From an uncultured Hyphomicrobiaceae bacterium (GTDB lineage Bacteria; Pseudomonadota; Alphaproteobacteria; Rhizobiales; Hyphomicrobiaceae), in the NCBI GenBank assembly GCA_937873575.1, contig CALMPK010000271.1:1-43987 (forward strand): 43,987 nucleotides of DNA, read 5' to 3'. The notes below the pieces were generated by a model. That model had not been told where the DNA came from. It did no database searches and saw only the letters and a list, made by a program, of their open reading frames with translations. Each line of letters starts with the position of its first letter. Positions within the stretch are counted from its first letter, which is position 1. Both the position numbers and the translations under genes were made by a program. Shown in pieces: positions 35,463-43,987 of this stretch.

Positions 35463-35813
35463 ATGAGTGGCGCCCTTCAGAACGCGAGCGCGGCAGCCCC
35501 CGAAGCCACCATCTCGCCATGCCTCTCGTGTGGCGCCTGCTGCGCCTATTCGCACGAGTGGCCGCGCTTCTCGACCGAGAGCGACGAGGAGTTGGCACTC
35601 ATTCCCGAAGCGCTCGTCGCCGAGAATCTCTCCGGCATGCGATGCGAGGAAAATCGCTGCGCGGCGCTCTCCGGCAAAATCGGCGAGAAGGTCGCGTGCA
35701 CCATCTACGACGTGCGACCACACGTCTGCCGGGCGTGTGAAATCGGCGACGACGCTTGCGAGATGGCGCGAGCGCACCACGGGATGCCGCCGATCGCTTC
35801 GCTATCGACTTGA
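35463..35813 (+). CDS. YkgJ family cysteine-cluster protein
   Basis: A 116-residue protein of the YkgJ family (CxxCxxCC). It has CLSCGACC near residue 20, then single cysteines in GMRCEENRCAAL, ACTIYDVRPHVCRACEIG and DDAC, enough to bind zinc or an iron-sulfur cluster. The family's function is not known. Ribosome site is weak. It follows the metallopeptidase gene on the same strand and is convergent with the penicillin-binding protein gene. Confidence 0.85.
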   Translation: MSGALQNASAAAPEATISPCLSCGACCAYSHEWPRFSTESDEELALIPEALVAENLSGMRCEENRCAALSGKIGEKVACTIYDVRPHVCRACEIGDDACEMARAHHGMPPIASLST

Positions 35814-35871
35814 GCCGTCGCGCATTCGCATGCGGGCGCGAAGTCACCGCGCCAAGATGCTCGAACGCACG

Positions 35872-38520
35872 CTATTCGTCGCCGACTCCGAGCGACATCA
35901 TGCCGTTGGTTTCACTGCGCATGCGGTCTCGCTCCTCATCGTATCCCCGCGACGCCGACGCCAACCCCGTCGCTCCAGCGGCGGGCGGCGTGGCGAGCAC
36001 GCGCGCCAGGAACTCGGCGTTGATCGGTTCTTGCGGATGCGAGCGGGCCAGCGTCCGCTGAGCCGTCCCCGGCGACGGCGGTTCAACGAATATGCGCCGC
36101 CCCGACGATGCGCGAACCTGAGCGGCAACAGCTTGTTGGCCGCGCGCGGTCGCGGATGGTGCGCTCGACTGCTCCGGCACTCTCGATACCTGCTGGGGCG
36201 CTCTCCATGGCAGCGTCTCGGGCGCGCCCGTCGCGGCGACAGGCGTATCCGACGATGGCCATGGACCGCGCGAGGGCGAGGACGTTCCGGGCAGAGGCAT
36301 CGGTTCCACGTTCTTATGCACATCGAGCATAAGCTCGCGCCACATCTCGGCAGGCAGGTTGCCGCCCATCACTCTGCGCATCGGCGTGCCGTCATCGTTA
36401 CCGACCCAGACGCCGAGCGTCATTTGCGCCGTATAGCCGATGAACCAGGCATCGCGGAAATCCTGCGTCGTTCCCGTTTTTCCCGCAGCTGGGTGGTGCG
36501 GCAGCGCCGCGCGCCGCCCCGTTCCCGATGTCATCGTCGCGTTCAGCATGTCGTTCATGGCGCCGACGTTCTCCTCCGAGACGACACGGGTCTCGGCCGG
36601 CATGGCGCGGGCGAACAGAACGCGCCCGCTGCTGAGGCGAACACGGCGGATGACGTAGGGCTCTACGGCGAAACCGCCATTGGCGAACACGCCGTAGGCT
36701 CCGGTGAGCTCCAGCAGCGTCATCTCAGACGTGCCGAGTGCCACGGACGGATCGCGGCGAATCTCGGATCGAATGCCGAGGCGTCGCGCCATTTCCGCGA
36801 CGGCGTCTATTCCAAAATCCATACCGAGCCGCACCGCCACCGTATTCACCGATTGCGCGAGCGCCTGACGCAGCGTCAGCGCACCGGCGTGGGTGCCGCT
36901 CTCGTTGCGCGGCGACCAACCGTCTATCGTCAGTGGCAGATCGTAGGTCACCGTATCGGGCGTCAGCCCTTTCTCGAGCGCCGTCAGATACACGAACGGT
37001 TTGAAGGCGGACCCGGGCTGACGGCGCGCGCGCGTCACGCGGTTGAACTGGCTCTTCTCGTACGACTGGCCGCCGACGAGCGCGCGGATGCCGCCTTCGC
37101 GGTCGAGCGCGACGAGCGCCGCCTCGTTGGCGCCCATCGCCTTGCCGCGATGGCCGAGCGCGTTGGCGACGATCTCGTTGGCGCGGCGTTGCAGCGCCGG
37201 ATCGATACTCGTTTCGACGATCAGCTCGCCGTGGCCGTCGCCGAGCAACGCGGGAAGCTTGTCGAGCACGTGGTCGATCGCATGCTCGAAGCCGGTGATC
37301 GTGCGTTGCGGCTTCAGCTCGGCGAACTGCACCTTGTGGCGGCGCGCCTTTGCATGGTCCGCGTCCGTCAGGTGACCGGCCTCGCGCATCTTGTCGAGCA
37401 CCACGTGTCCGCGCGCCCGTGCGAGCGACGGACTTGCGGTCGGCGCATATTTCGAAGGCGCCTTGAGCAGGCCCGCGATCAGCGCCGCCTCGGCGACGTT
37501 GAGTGCACGCGCCGACTTGTCGAAATAGCGCTGCGAGGCCGCTTCGATGCCGTAGGCGCCGCCACCGAAGTAGACGCGATTGAGATAGAGCTCGAGGATC
37601 TCCCGCTTACTCAGTCGAACCTCGAGCCAGATCGCCAGAGCCAATTCGTCGAGCTTCCGCCCCACCGTGCGCTCGGAGGAGAGAAACAGGTTCTTGGCGA
37701 GCTGCTGCGTCAGGGTCGAACCACCCTGCGCGAAGCGCCCGGCTCTGAGGTTGGCAAAAGCAGCGCGCGCCATGCCCGCGGGATCGATGCCCCAGTGGGT
37801 AAAGAAGCGCCGATCTTCGGTCGCCACCACCGCGTCGATCACGTGCTGCGGCAGCATGTCGATCGGCATGAAATCATGCGTCGAACCGCGCTCGGCGATC
37901 AGTGAGCCATCGCGCGCCAGAACGCGGATGACGGGCGTGCGCTCCTTGGCGCGCATCGCCAGCGGGTTCGGATACTCGGTCGTGTAGTGGACCAGCATGA
38001 CGCAGATCCACACGAGACTGGCGGCCGCGCCGGCGGCAACGGCAAGGCCGGCCAGTTTGACCTGACGCGCGAGGCCAAACCTGCGTGGCCTCGGGGCAGG
38101 GCGGCCAGGCGGCCCGCCAGCCCCAGCGGCGCCAACGTTGAGCGTTGGCGCTGGTGCTTCTGTGACCGGCTTTGCAGGCGGTTCGGATGCGGGAGAGGGC
38201 CTCACGGGTGGGGCCGACGGCGGAGACACACTCGCGGGAAGCGACGAGAGAAGCGCAACGAGGGCGTGCAGCAGGTTCGCTGCCCGCACATTGTCCGGGG
38301 GATCGGTTCGCGGCGGCGTTCCGCGATCGGCAGGGGGATCGGCGGAGGGAAAGTACGCCGACGATGCGGCCGGGCGCGGCGGCCCGCCCCCGGCCGGCGC
38401 TGGTTGAAACTGTGCCGGCGAGCTGGTGGGCGGGGCCGGGGGGCCAGTCGGTGGCGCGGGGGATGGAAGCTCCGGCTCGATGGCGGGCGCGGTGCCCTCA
38501 GAGCGGTCGAAGATGCGCAT
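35872..38520 (-). CDS. Class A penicillin-binding protein (PBP1A type)
   Basis: An 882-residue bifunctional peptidoglycan synthase. A long Pro-rich cytoplasmic tail (1-155) precedes one membrane helix (about 170-190). The glycosyltransferase domain has ATEDRRFFTHWGID with the catalytic Glu near 234, then GGSTLTQQLAKNLF and KREILELYLNRVYFG. The transpeptidase domain has Ser 504 in GSAFKP (SxxK), SVN, and KTGTTQDFRDAWFIG near 680. The last 140 residues are Pro/Ser-rich and poorly conserved. The ATG at 38520 has GGGGA about seven bases upstream; a TTG two codons earlier is unlikely. It is the only cell-wall gene in the window. Confidence 0.93.
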   Translation of the reverse strand: MRIFDRSEGTAPAIEPELPSPAPPTGPPAPPTSSPAQFQPAPAGGGPPRPAASSAYFPSADPPADRGTPPRTDPPDNVRAANLLHALVALLSSLPASVSPPSAPPVRPSPASEPPAKPVTEAPAPTLNVGAAGAGGPPGRPAPRPRRFGLARQVKLAGLAVAAGAAASLVWICVMLVHYTTEYPNPLAMRAKERTPVIRVLARDGSLIAERGSTHDFMPIDMLPQHVIDAVVATEDRRFFTHWGIDPAGMARAAFANLRAGRFAQGGSTLTQQLAKNLFLSSERTVGRKLDELALAIWLEVRLSKREILELYLNRVYFGGGAYGIEAASQRYFDKSARALNVAEAALIAGLLKAPSKYAPTASPSLARARGHVVLDKMREAGHLTDADHAKARRHKVQFAELKPQRTITGFEHAIDHVLDKLPALLGDGHGELIVETSIDPALQRRANEIVANALGHRGKAMGANEAALVALDREGGIRALVGGQSYEKSQFNRVTRARRQPGSAFKPFVYLTALEKGLTPDTVTYDLPLTIDGWSPRNESGTHAGALTLRQALAQSVNTVAVRLGMDFGIDAVAEMARRLGIRSEIRRDPSVALGTSEMTLLELTGAYGVFANGGFAVEPYVIRRVRLSSGRVLFARAMPAETRVVSEENVGAMNDMLNATMTSGTGRRAALPHHPAAGKTGTTQDFRDAWFIGYTAQMTLGVWVGNDDGTPMRRVMGGNLPAEMWRELMLDVHKNVEPMPLPGTSSPSRGPWPSSDTPVAATGAPETLPWRAPQQVSRVPEQSSAPSATARGQQAVAAQVRASSGRRIFVEPPSPGTAQRTLARSHPQEPINAEFLARVLATPPAAGATGLASASRGYDEERDRMRSETNGMMSLGVGDE

Positions 38521-38590
38521 TCCCAATTCCCCATTCCCCCGTCGCGAGCGACGCGGCGGCTGTCATGGCCGCAGGAATGACTCTTGTCAG

Positions 38591-38628
38591 CAGAGAGCTA
38601 ACCAGCGGTTAACCAAGTCTGCTCTCTG
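38591..38628. repeat. Nested inverted repeats upstream of the PBP gene
   Basis: Outer arms CAGAGAGC (38591-38598) and GCTCTCTG (38621-38628) enclose inner arms TAACC/GGTTA (38599-38611). There is no T-run, so it is not an ordinary terminator. It lies between the small membrane protein gene and the penicillin-binding protein gene, in the likely promoter region of the latter. Confidence 0.5.
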
Positions 38629-38664
38629 AACAGGGAACACTATCGCGCGAAATTTGAAAGGGAT

Positions 38665-38955
38665 TCAGCGCCGCTCGCGCCACAGGATGAAGGGGTAGGT
38701 GAGGATCGAGAGTGCGATGCGGGCCATGATCGTGAAGCCCATGAACACGAGTTGGCGCTCCTCGAGCAGCACGCGGATCCAGTTGTTGTATTCCGTCGAG
38801 ATCCCGCGGTTGATGAGCCAGCTCTTGAAGCTCGCCGCCCAATCGAGAATCGCGCCCATGGTCTCCGGGTATCGAAGGAACACGAACCCGAACAAGATCG
38901 CGCCGAGCACCAACGACACGAAAACGTTGCCAATCGAGAACAGCAGTCTGGTCAC
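38665..38955 (-). CDS. Small hypothetical membrane protein
   Basis: A 96-residue protein with two membrane helices (about 5-27 and 68-88) and a polar middle (WAASFKSWLINRGISTEYNNW). It ends RERR. I do not recognise the family. The GTG at 38955 has GGAG seven bases upstream; codons further upstream do not look coding. It lies on the same strand as the penicillin-binding protein gene, 144 bases before it. Confidence 0.7.
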   Translation of the reverse strand: MTRLLFSIGNVFVSLVLGAILFGFVFLRYPETMGAILDWAASFKSWLINRGISTEYNNWIRVLLEERQLVFMGFTIMARIALSILTYPFILWRERR

Positions 38956-39173
38956 GTCGCTTCTCCCCCCGGGGATACGTCGGGTCGGACGCCAAGCCAG
39001 CGTCGGACTTGGCGACGTTACCATCTGTTGACGTCAGTGCCATAGCGGCGTGCGTCGATCCCGAGAGCCGATGTTCCTGCCGTAACAGCGCGAAGGAACC
39101 AGGTCCGCCAAAGTGCCTCCATCGACGGCGACCACGACGGGGCCGTCCTCAACCGAGACCATGGAGCCGGCAC

Positions 39174-39653
39174 ATGACCAGGACAATCCTCATCCTCGCC
39201 GCGGCCCTCGTCGCCGGCCTCGCGCCGTTCGCCACCACTGCGGAAGCGGGCGGCTGCGGCGGCGGCGGCATCCGCGGCTACGGCAAGTACATGAGCTACA
39301 GCCGCAGCTACGCCCGCGACTACGATGACGAGGACGATTACTCTTCGCGTCGGTCGCGCTCGGCGGCGGCGAAGAGCTCGAAGGTGAAAGCGGCGGCCGC
39401 CGCCCAGCCGAAGGCCCAGCGCCCGACCGACGTCGCGTCGAAGGCCGATGACACCGCGGCACTGCAGCCGAAGAAGGTTGCCGCGGTCGCGCCGGAAAAG
39501 ATTTCGAGCCAGGTGGCGAAAGCTGAGACCACGGTGTCGAGCGTCGTCGCCTCGGCGATCGCCGTCGCCGAAAACTCGGTCGACACGCGTGAGCTCGGTT
39601 GCAAGCGCTTCGTTCCTGCCGCTGGCATCTCGATCTCGGTGAAGTGCGAGTAA
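39174..39653 (+). CDS. Hypothetical secreted protein
   Basis: A 159-residue protein with a clear signal peptide (TILILAAALVAGLAPFATT, cleavage probably after AEA at residue 25). The mature start is Gly-rich (GGCGGGGIRGYGKY), then acidic DYDDEDDY, a long Ala/Lys-rich low-complexity stretch, and a short conserved-looking tail with two cysteines, LGCKRF...VKCE, that could form a disulfide with each other. Family unknown. GGAG lies eight bases before the ATG at 39174. A terminator follows its stop. Confidence 0.7.
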   Translation: MTRTILILAAALVAGLAPFATTAEAGGCGGGGIRGYGKYMSYSRSYARDYDDEDDYSSRRSRSAAAKSSKVKAAAAAQPKAQRPTDVASKADDTAALQPKKVAAVAPEKISSQVAKAETTVSSVVASAIAVAENSVDTRELGCKRFVPAAGISISVKCE

Positions 39654-39700
39654 GGGCTTCCGAGGTCCAAGTTCACCGAACGCGACGAACTCTGAACGAC

Positions 39701-39736
39701 AAAAGAGCGCCGGCCTTGTGGGCCGGCGCTCTCGTT
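39701..39736. terminator. Bidirectional terminator between the secreted-protein gene and ubiE
   Basis: An 11-bp perfect stem GAGCGCCGGCC (39705-39715) with GGCCGGCGCTC (39721-39731) has AAAA before it and CGTTTT after it, so it can stop transcripts from both convergent genes. Confidence 0.88.
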
Positions 39737-39803
39737 TTGCGATTGGCCGAGGTCGAAGCCCCCCGCGCCTCCATCAAAAGCGTCGATCGCGGGTAGCGCC
39801 GGC

Positions 39804-40556
39804 TCAGAGCTTCCAGCCCGAGTGCATGGCCGCGACGCCGCCCGTCAGGTTGCGATAGCTGACGCGCTCGAAGCCTGCGGCGCGGATCATCGTGGCGAAA
39901 GCTTCCTGCTTCGGGAACTTGCGGATGGATTCGACGAGGTACTGATAGGGTTCGGCGGCGCCGGCCGTCAGCTTGCCAAGGCGCGGGATCACCTCGAACG
40001 AATGGAATTCGTACAGCTTGTCCAGGATCGGCACCTGCACCTCGGAAAACTCGAGGCACATGAAGCGGCCACCCGTCTTGAGCACGCGAAACGCCTCGGC
40101 CAGCGCACGGTCGATATGCGTGACGTTGCGGATTCCGAACGCGATCGTGTAGGCGTCGAACGAGCCATCGGCGAAGGGGAGCGCCTCGGCGTTGCCCTCC
40201 ACCAGCTCGATGCGGTGCGCCAGTCCGGCATCGTTCACCTTGCGCTGACCGACGGCGAGCATCTCGGGGCTGATATCGCAGATGACCGCGGTTGAACCTT
40301 CGTAGCGAAGCGCCACGTCGCCGGTGCCACCCGCCACATCGAGCAACCGAAATGGCCGGTCTGCCTTCGGCGGCGCGAGCCAGGTGACGAAATCGTTCTT
40401 CCAGAGCCGGTGCAGACCACCCGACATCAGGTCGTTCATCAGGTCGTAGCGCTCGGCGACCTTCGAAAACACATCGTTGACCAGGCCCTGGCGCTCACCT
40501 TCACCCACCTCGCGGAAGCCGAAGCTCACCTTGGATTGGCCGCTCGTATCGCCCAT
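39804..40556 (-). CDS. ubiE: Ubiquinone/menaquinone C-methyltransferase UbiE
   Basis: A 250-residue SAM-dependent methyltransferase for the C-methylation step of ubiquinone synthesis. Visible signatures: [19 protein letters not shown] near the N-terminus, the SAM-binding [12 protein letters not shown] (71-82), and [24 protein letters not shown]. The ATG at 40556 has AAGGAG upstream. It starts 16 bases after aroB, so it is probably in the aroK-aroB-ubiE operon, linking chorismate supply with quinone synthesis. Confidence 0.95.
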   Translation of the reverse strand: MGDTSGQSKVSFGFREVGEGERQGLVNDVFSKVAERYDLMNDLMSGGLHRLWKNDFVTWLAPPKADRPFRLLDVAGGTGDVALRYEGSTAVICDISPEMLAVGQRKVNDAGLAHRIELVEGNAEALPFADGSFDAYTIAFGIRNVTHIDRALAEAFRVLKTGGRFMCLEFSEVQVPILDKLYEFHSFEVIPRLGKLTAGAAEPYQYLVESIRKFPKQEAFATMIRAAGFERVSYRNLTGGVAAMHSGWKL

Positions 40557-40572
40557 GGCGTCCTACTCCTTG

Positions 40573-41742
40573 TCAGCCCGCGCGCGCGGCGGTTGCCGGG
40601 CCGGCTGCGATCTCCGCCTCCAGGAAGGCTAGCACCTGCGCGGGCTCGACGTCGCGGCTGACGAAAGCCTCACCGATGCCGCGCACCAGGATGAACGTGA
40701 GCCGGCCTTGGCGCACCTTCTTGTCCTGCCCCATCAAGCGCAGCAGCTCGGCCGCCTCCGCGCGCGCGCCTGGAATATCGCCGATGCGTGTCGGCAGGCC
40801 GACCGCGTGGAGATGCGCGGCGACGCGCGCCGCCGTACCCGCGGGGCAAAGGCCGAGTTGCTCGGAGAAGCGGAATGCCAGCGCCATGCCGATCGCCACG
40901 CCCTCGCCGTGCAGCAGGCGGCTCGAGTACCCCGTCCACGCTTCCAGCGCATGGCCGAAGGTGTGCCCGAGGTTGAGCAGGGCGCGGTCGCCGTTCTCGT
41001 GCTCGTCGCGGACGACGATGTCGGCCTTGGCTTTCACGCTCGTCTCGATGGCTTCCGTCAAGGCCGCGACATCGTTGCCGAACACGCCCCGCCAGCGGTT
41101 CTCGAGCCAGGCGAAGAACGCCGCATCGCCGAGCAGGCCGTACTTCGCGACCTCGGCATAGCCGGCGCGCAGCTCGCGGGCGGGCAGCGTCGAAAGCACA
41201 TCCGTATCGGCGAGCACGAGGCTCGGCTGATGGAACGTTCCGATCAGGTTCTTGCCCTGGGGCGTGTTGATGCCGGTTTTGCCGCCGACCGAGGAATCGA
41301 CCTGCGCCAGCAGCGATGTCGGGATCTGCACGAACCGCACACCGCGCCTCAGGATGGACGCCGCGAAGCCCGCGAGATCGCCGATCACGCCACCGCCGAA
41401 CGCGACGACGAGATCGCCCCGCTCGAGCCCCATCTCCAGCAGCCGCTCCGAAAGCGGTGCGAGCTGACCAAAGCACTTCGTCGCCTCGCCCGCAGGCAGA
41501 ACCACCGAGCCGCGCAGCTTCCCGCCCTTGGACAAGCTCTGTTCGAGTGTCGCCAGATGGTAGCGCGCGACGTTCTCGTCGGTGACGATGCCGTAGCGCG
41601 CCTCGCCGAGCCGTGCCGCAATGATCTCGCCCGCCATGTGCAGCAGGCCGGGCCCGATCATCACCTCGTAGGCGCGATCTCCCAATGGCACCGGCACGAT
41701 GCGCTTCGCTGTTGCACTCGGACTGTTCACGATTGTCGGCAT
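40573..41742 (-). CDS. aroB: 3-dehydroquinate synthase
   Basis: A 389-residue enzyme of the shikimate pathway that forms 3-dehydroquinate from DAHP with NAD+ and zinc. Family motifs: AFGGGVIGDLAGFAASILRRG (NAD binding), QIPTSLLAQVDSSVGGKTGIN, the zinc ligand segment RAGYAEVAKYGL, and LNLGHTFGHALE with HGEGVAIGM. The length is typical. aroK lies 68 bases upstream, ubiE 16 bases downstream. Confidence 0.96.
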   Translation of the reverse strand: MPTIVNSPSATAKRIVPVPLGDRAYEVMIGPGLLHMAGEIIAARLGEARYGIVTDENVARYHLATLEQSLSKGGKLRGSVVLPAGEATKCFGQLAPLSERLLEMGLERGDLVVAFGGGVIGDLAGFAASILRRGVRFVQIPTSLLAQVDSSVGGKTGINTPQGKNLIGTFHQPSLVLADTDVLSTLPARELRAGYAEVAKYGLLGDAAFFAWLENRWRGVFGNDVAALTEAIETSVKAKADIVVRDEHENGDRALLNLGHTFGHALEAWTGYSSRLLHGEGVAIGMALAFRFSEQLGLCPAGTAARVAAHLHAVGLPTRIGDIPGARAEAAELLRLMGQDKKVRQGRLTFILVRGIGEAFVSRDVEPAQVLAFLEAEIAAGPATAARAG

Positions 41743-41810
41743 CGCTGCTCCTGACGACGGGAATTCGGCCGCACGCGCCGCCTTCTGGCCCGCCCCTTCC
41801 GATGCACCTA

Positions 41811-42422
41811 TCAGACCGTCGCCGGCGGTGCCAGCCGGCCGCTCGCGATCAATGCCGCGATGATTTCGTCGACGATCACGTCGTGGGCCACGTCGCGGCT
41901 CTCGACCGTGATGTCCGCCTCCGCATAGACCGGATAGCGCTCGGCCATCAGCCGGCGCATCACCGCTTCGGGATCGTCGGTCCTGAGCAACGGGCGCGTC
42001 GAGCGCTTCGAGACGCGGCGCATCAACACGGGCAGTTCCGCCTTGAGCCAGATCGAAAGGCCACTCTCGCGCACCGCCGAGCGCGTGTCCGGGCTCATGA
42101 ACGCTCCGCCGCCGGTCGCCAGCACCTGCGAGCCTTGCGTCAGCAGCCGCGCGATGACCTTCGCTTCACGGTCGCGGAAATGGGGCTCCCCGTACTTGGC
42201 GAAAATGTCCGAGATCGACATGCCGGCGACGCGCTCGATCTCCTCGTCGGCGTCGACGAAGGGAACGGAGAGCTTGGCCGCGAGCCGCTTGCCGATGGCG
42301 GACTTGCCGCAACCCATGAGGCCGACCATCACCAGCGAGCGAGATTGCAGGCCCTTGATGATGTTCTCGATGTCCGCCGGACCGTAGCTTGTACTGCGAC
42401 GGCCAAAGCCGAGCCGAATCAT
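41811..42422 (-). CDS. aroK: Shikimate kinase
   Basis: A 203-residue P-loop kinase that phosphorylates shikimate. Walker A is GLMGCGKS (34-41); the shikimate-binding DADEEIER, FRDREAKVI and TGGGAF, and the adenine-binding RPLL (in RSTRPLLRT) are present. The first 28 residues precede the family start. The ATG at 42422 has GAGGG six bases upstream; the frame remains open further upstream without support. It heads aroK-aroB-ubiE. Confidence 0.95.
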   Translation of the reverse strand: MIRLGFGRRSTSYGPADIENIIKGLQSRSLVMVGLMGCGKSAIGKRLAAKLSVPFVDADEEIERVAGMSISDIFAKYGEPHFRDREAKVIARLLTQGSQVLATGGGAFMSPDTRSAVRESGLSIWLKAELPVLMRRVSKRSTRPLLRTDDPEAVMRRLMAERYPVYAEADITVESRDVAHDVIVDEIIAALIASGRLAPPATV

Positions 42423-42835
42423 GTCAAACCCTCGACAGTACGGAAGCCGCGGCTTTTCGGTGCGGGCGGATATGTTGCCATGTCTCTCGGCGGCGCGGTG
42501 ATCCGTGCGGTTGTCATGGCCTGTCTCTGCGTTGTCGCTGCGGCATGATGGCGTGAAGTCGTGCCTTCGCACGAAGCTTGGTGGAATTGCTAGAACTTCA
42601 TCCGACCGCCCGGCACCGCGTGACCTTACGTGCGGCTGATCGGGAAACTCCGGAATCACGAGGATAAAGCGCTTTCATCCTATCAAACGAACCGCCTGCG
42701 GTTCCGTCGGACCAGATAGCGCACTAGGCTGCCGGCGCGGGTGCGCACAAGGGTTGCGCCCGCAACCAGCCGGACGGGGGCCATAATGCCGCCATCGGAG
42801 GCCGACACATAGCAAAGGGGAGCGGAGAGGCCAAA
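42423..42835. other. Divergent intergenic region, no gene seen
   Basis: 413 bases between aroK and the small membrane protein gene. It holds a hairpin TCGTGC/GCACGA (42559-42574) without a T-run and a dyad centred on AAAGCGCTTT (42666-42675) with further imperfect symmetry, a type often seen between genes in this order. Promoters for both genes should lie here but none stands out. Confidence 0.5.
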
Positions 42836-42982
42836 ATGCCGAGCTTGTTCCGATTTTTATTCCTGATTTCCGTGCTCACGGCGGGTGTCTACGGCGGGCT
42901 GTGGTTCCTTGCCGTCCACCACGAGCCGCCACAGAAGGAAATCAGCAAGCCCGTGCCCGGCATCAAGATCCGTCGCGAGTAG
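42836..42982 (+). CDS. 48-residue membrane-anchored protein
   Basis: A short gene, ATG at 42836 to TAG at 42982. The product starts MPSLFRFLFLISVLTAGVYG, has one membrane helix (about 5-27) and a short charged tail HHEPPQKEISKPVPGIKIRRE. GAGAGG lies six bases before the ATG. Very similar small proteins (an MLRLFRFL-type start, one helix, a Pro/Lys tail) occur next to aroK in other Hyphomicrobiales, from memory. Function unknown. Confidence 0.7.
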   Translation: MPSLFRFLFLISVLTAGVYGGLWFLAVHHEPPQKEISKPVPGIKIRRE

Positions 42983-43092
42983 CCGAGGCGTCGCGGGCCC
43001 GGCTGCCCGCCCGCAGGACGAGGCGGTCCGGCGCGAAACCGACCCGGCAAAGGTTACCGCCACCACCCGTTTACCGTCATCGGACGAACCGA

Positions 43093-43987
43093 ATGCTGCG
43101 CCCAACGCCGGCCAAATGCTCTGATCCGCGGCCGCCTGCCGCCGACCATCCTACCGGCGGGGCGAGGCCGCGAAGCGTCACCGCTCTCGCCTTGGCGCTT
43201 GCGACGACGGCCGCCACGTTCGGCACGACCGTCGGCCCGCTTCCCGCGGCAGCCCAGGATTTCTTCCGTCCGCCGAGAGCGACCGACGCGCAGCGTGCGC
43301 CGCGCAACACCGCCAATATCGATCGGCCGCAGCAGACCGACGGCTGGTCGCAACGCACCACCCCCGAGCCACAGGTCATCGCGCCGCCACCGTCCGACAC
43401 CCTTCCGCTCGACCGCAAATCGCGTGCGGTCGAGACATTCGACCTCGCCCCTGTGATGGCAGCGGATGGCTCGTCGCTCCCGCACGAGCTTTGGCTGGGG
43501 CTCGACGTCGCGGAAATCGAGAAGCTGATCGGCTCTCTTTCCATCCCGCCACGATCTCCCGCTCTGCATGGTCTCTGGAAGCGCCTCGTCACCGCTTCCG
43601 TCGGAGCACCGCTCGGCGACCCGACGGGCGGGCATTTCGAAGCGCTGCGGCTCGAGGCTCTCTACCGATCGGGCCTTCTGCAAGAGATCGACGATGCCCT
43701 GAAGGGCGCCCAAGACCCCGGCACCGGGCCACTCGCGGCGATGCTGGTCGCACGCGCCGAGATCGGTCTCGGGCGCCGCGAGGCCGGATGCGAGCGCGCC
43801 CGCGGTCTCAGCAATATCAATCGCGACATCCCGAAGTCACTGCGCGGGGAGGCCGTTCTGGTGAGCGGTTATTGTGCCGCGGCGGAGGGTAATGCCGCCG
43901 CCGCGGGGCTGCTCGCGGAGCTGGCGCGCGAGGAGGGCATCACCACCTCGCCAGGGCTCGCCGCGCTCGATCAGATCGCCGTGGGAG
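43093..43987 (+). CDS. Secreted protein of unknown function, 5' part
   Basis: A frame open to the right edge, about 298 residues visible. The N-terminus (MLRPTPAKCSDP...) leads to a hydrophobic stretch VTALALALATTAATFG ending in PAAAQD, a likely signal peptide with a long basic lead. A Pro-rich linker (to about residue 110) is followed by a helical region, LDVAEIEKLIGSLSIP, LRLEALYRSGLLQEIDDAL, MLVARAEIGLGRREAGCERA and GEAVLVSGYCAAAEGNAAAA, with the spacing of TPR-like helix pairs. No ribosome site is clear, so the start is uncertain. It follows the 48-residue gene by 110 bases. Confidence 0.7.
   Translation, partial: MLRPTPAKCSDPRPPAADHPTGGARPRSVTALALALATTAATFGTTVGPLPAAAQDFFRPPRATDAQRAPRNTANIDRPQQTDGWSQRTTPEPQVIAPPPSDTLPLDRKSRAVETFDLAPVMAADGSSLPHELWLGLDVAEIEKLIGSLSIPPRSPALHGLWKRLVTASVGAPLGDPTGGHFEALRLEALYRSGLLQEIDDALKGAQDPGTGPLAAMLVARAEIGLGRREAGCERARGLSNINRDIPKSLRGEAVLVSGYCAAAEGNAAAAGLLAELAREEGITTSPGLAALDQIAVG

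Overview
The window is a GC-rich chromosomal segment of an alphaproteobacterium, most likely of the order Hyphomicrobiales (Rhizobiales). The evidence is a gcrA cell-cycle regulator, an ActS/ActR (RegB/RegA) redox pair, mmcB, a SAM-II riboswitch in front of metZ, a DUF3333-type PstA, and the gene order phoR-pstSCAB-phoU-phoB / gcrA / argD-argF-hslO / apaG / metZ, which I recall from Sinorhizobium-type genomes. Genus cannot be fixed from the sequence. I saw no rRNA or tRNA gene and no CRISPR array.

Layout. 1-4 kb: the 3' end of a TerC-family membrane protein, a short dihydrofolate reductase-like gene, and divergent from it a copper P1B-ATPase with two tandem YHS domains. 4.2-7.4 kb: SAM-II riboswitch, metZ, apaG and argE on the plus strand (methionine and arginine biosynthesis). 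7.4-11.9 kb: argD-argF, hslO (Hsp33) and a periplasmic pentapeptide-repeat protein on the minus strand. 12.0-14.4 kb: an apparently recent IS1-like insertion (22-bp perfect terminal repeats, 8-bp target duplication) that carries a Clp-fold serine protease and a small KGG-like protein besides its transposase. 15-15.6 kb: gcrA. 16-23.8 kb: the complete phosphate regulon phoR-pstS-pstC-pstA-pstB-phoU-phoB, with divergent ppk2 (polyphosphate kinase 2) next to phoR, so phosphate sensing, uptake and polyphosphate use are grouped.

24.9-28.6 kb: a LonH/YcbZ-type AAA+ protease translationally coupled to an unknown two-lobed protein. 28.6-32.4 kb: mmcB, a DUF2798 membrane protein, actR, actS, and a divergent SCO1/SenC-like gene that has lost all its cysteines. 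32.7-38.5 kb: intracellular PHB depolymerase, a YgjP-like metallopeptidase, a YkgJ-type cysteine-cluster protein and a class A penicillin-binding protein. 38.7-44 kb: two small hypothetical genes, aroK-aroB-ubiE on the minus strand, a 48-residue membrane protein and the 5' part of a secreted protein that runs off the window.

The regions most unlike ordinary chromosome are the cargo-carrying IS with its paired candidate operators, the argD leader (promoter directly followed by a terminator-like hairpin, beside the IS), the cysteine-free SenC, and a two-copy intergenic repeat with inverted ends.
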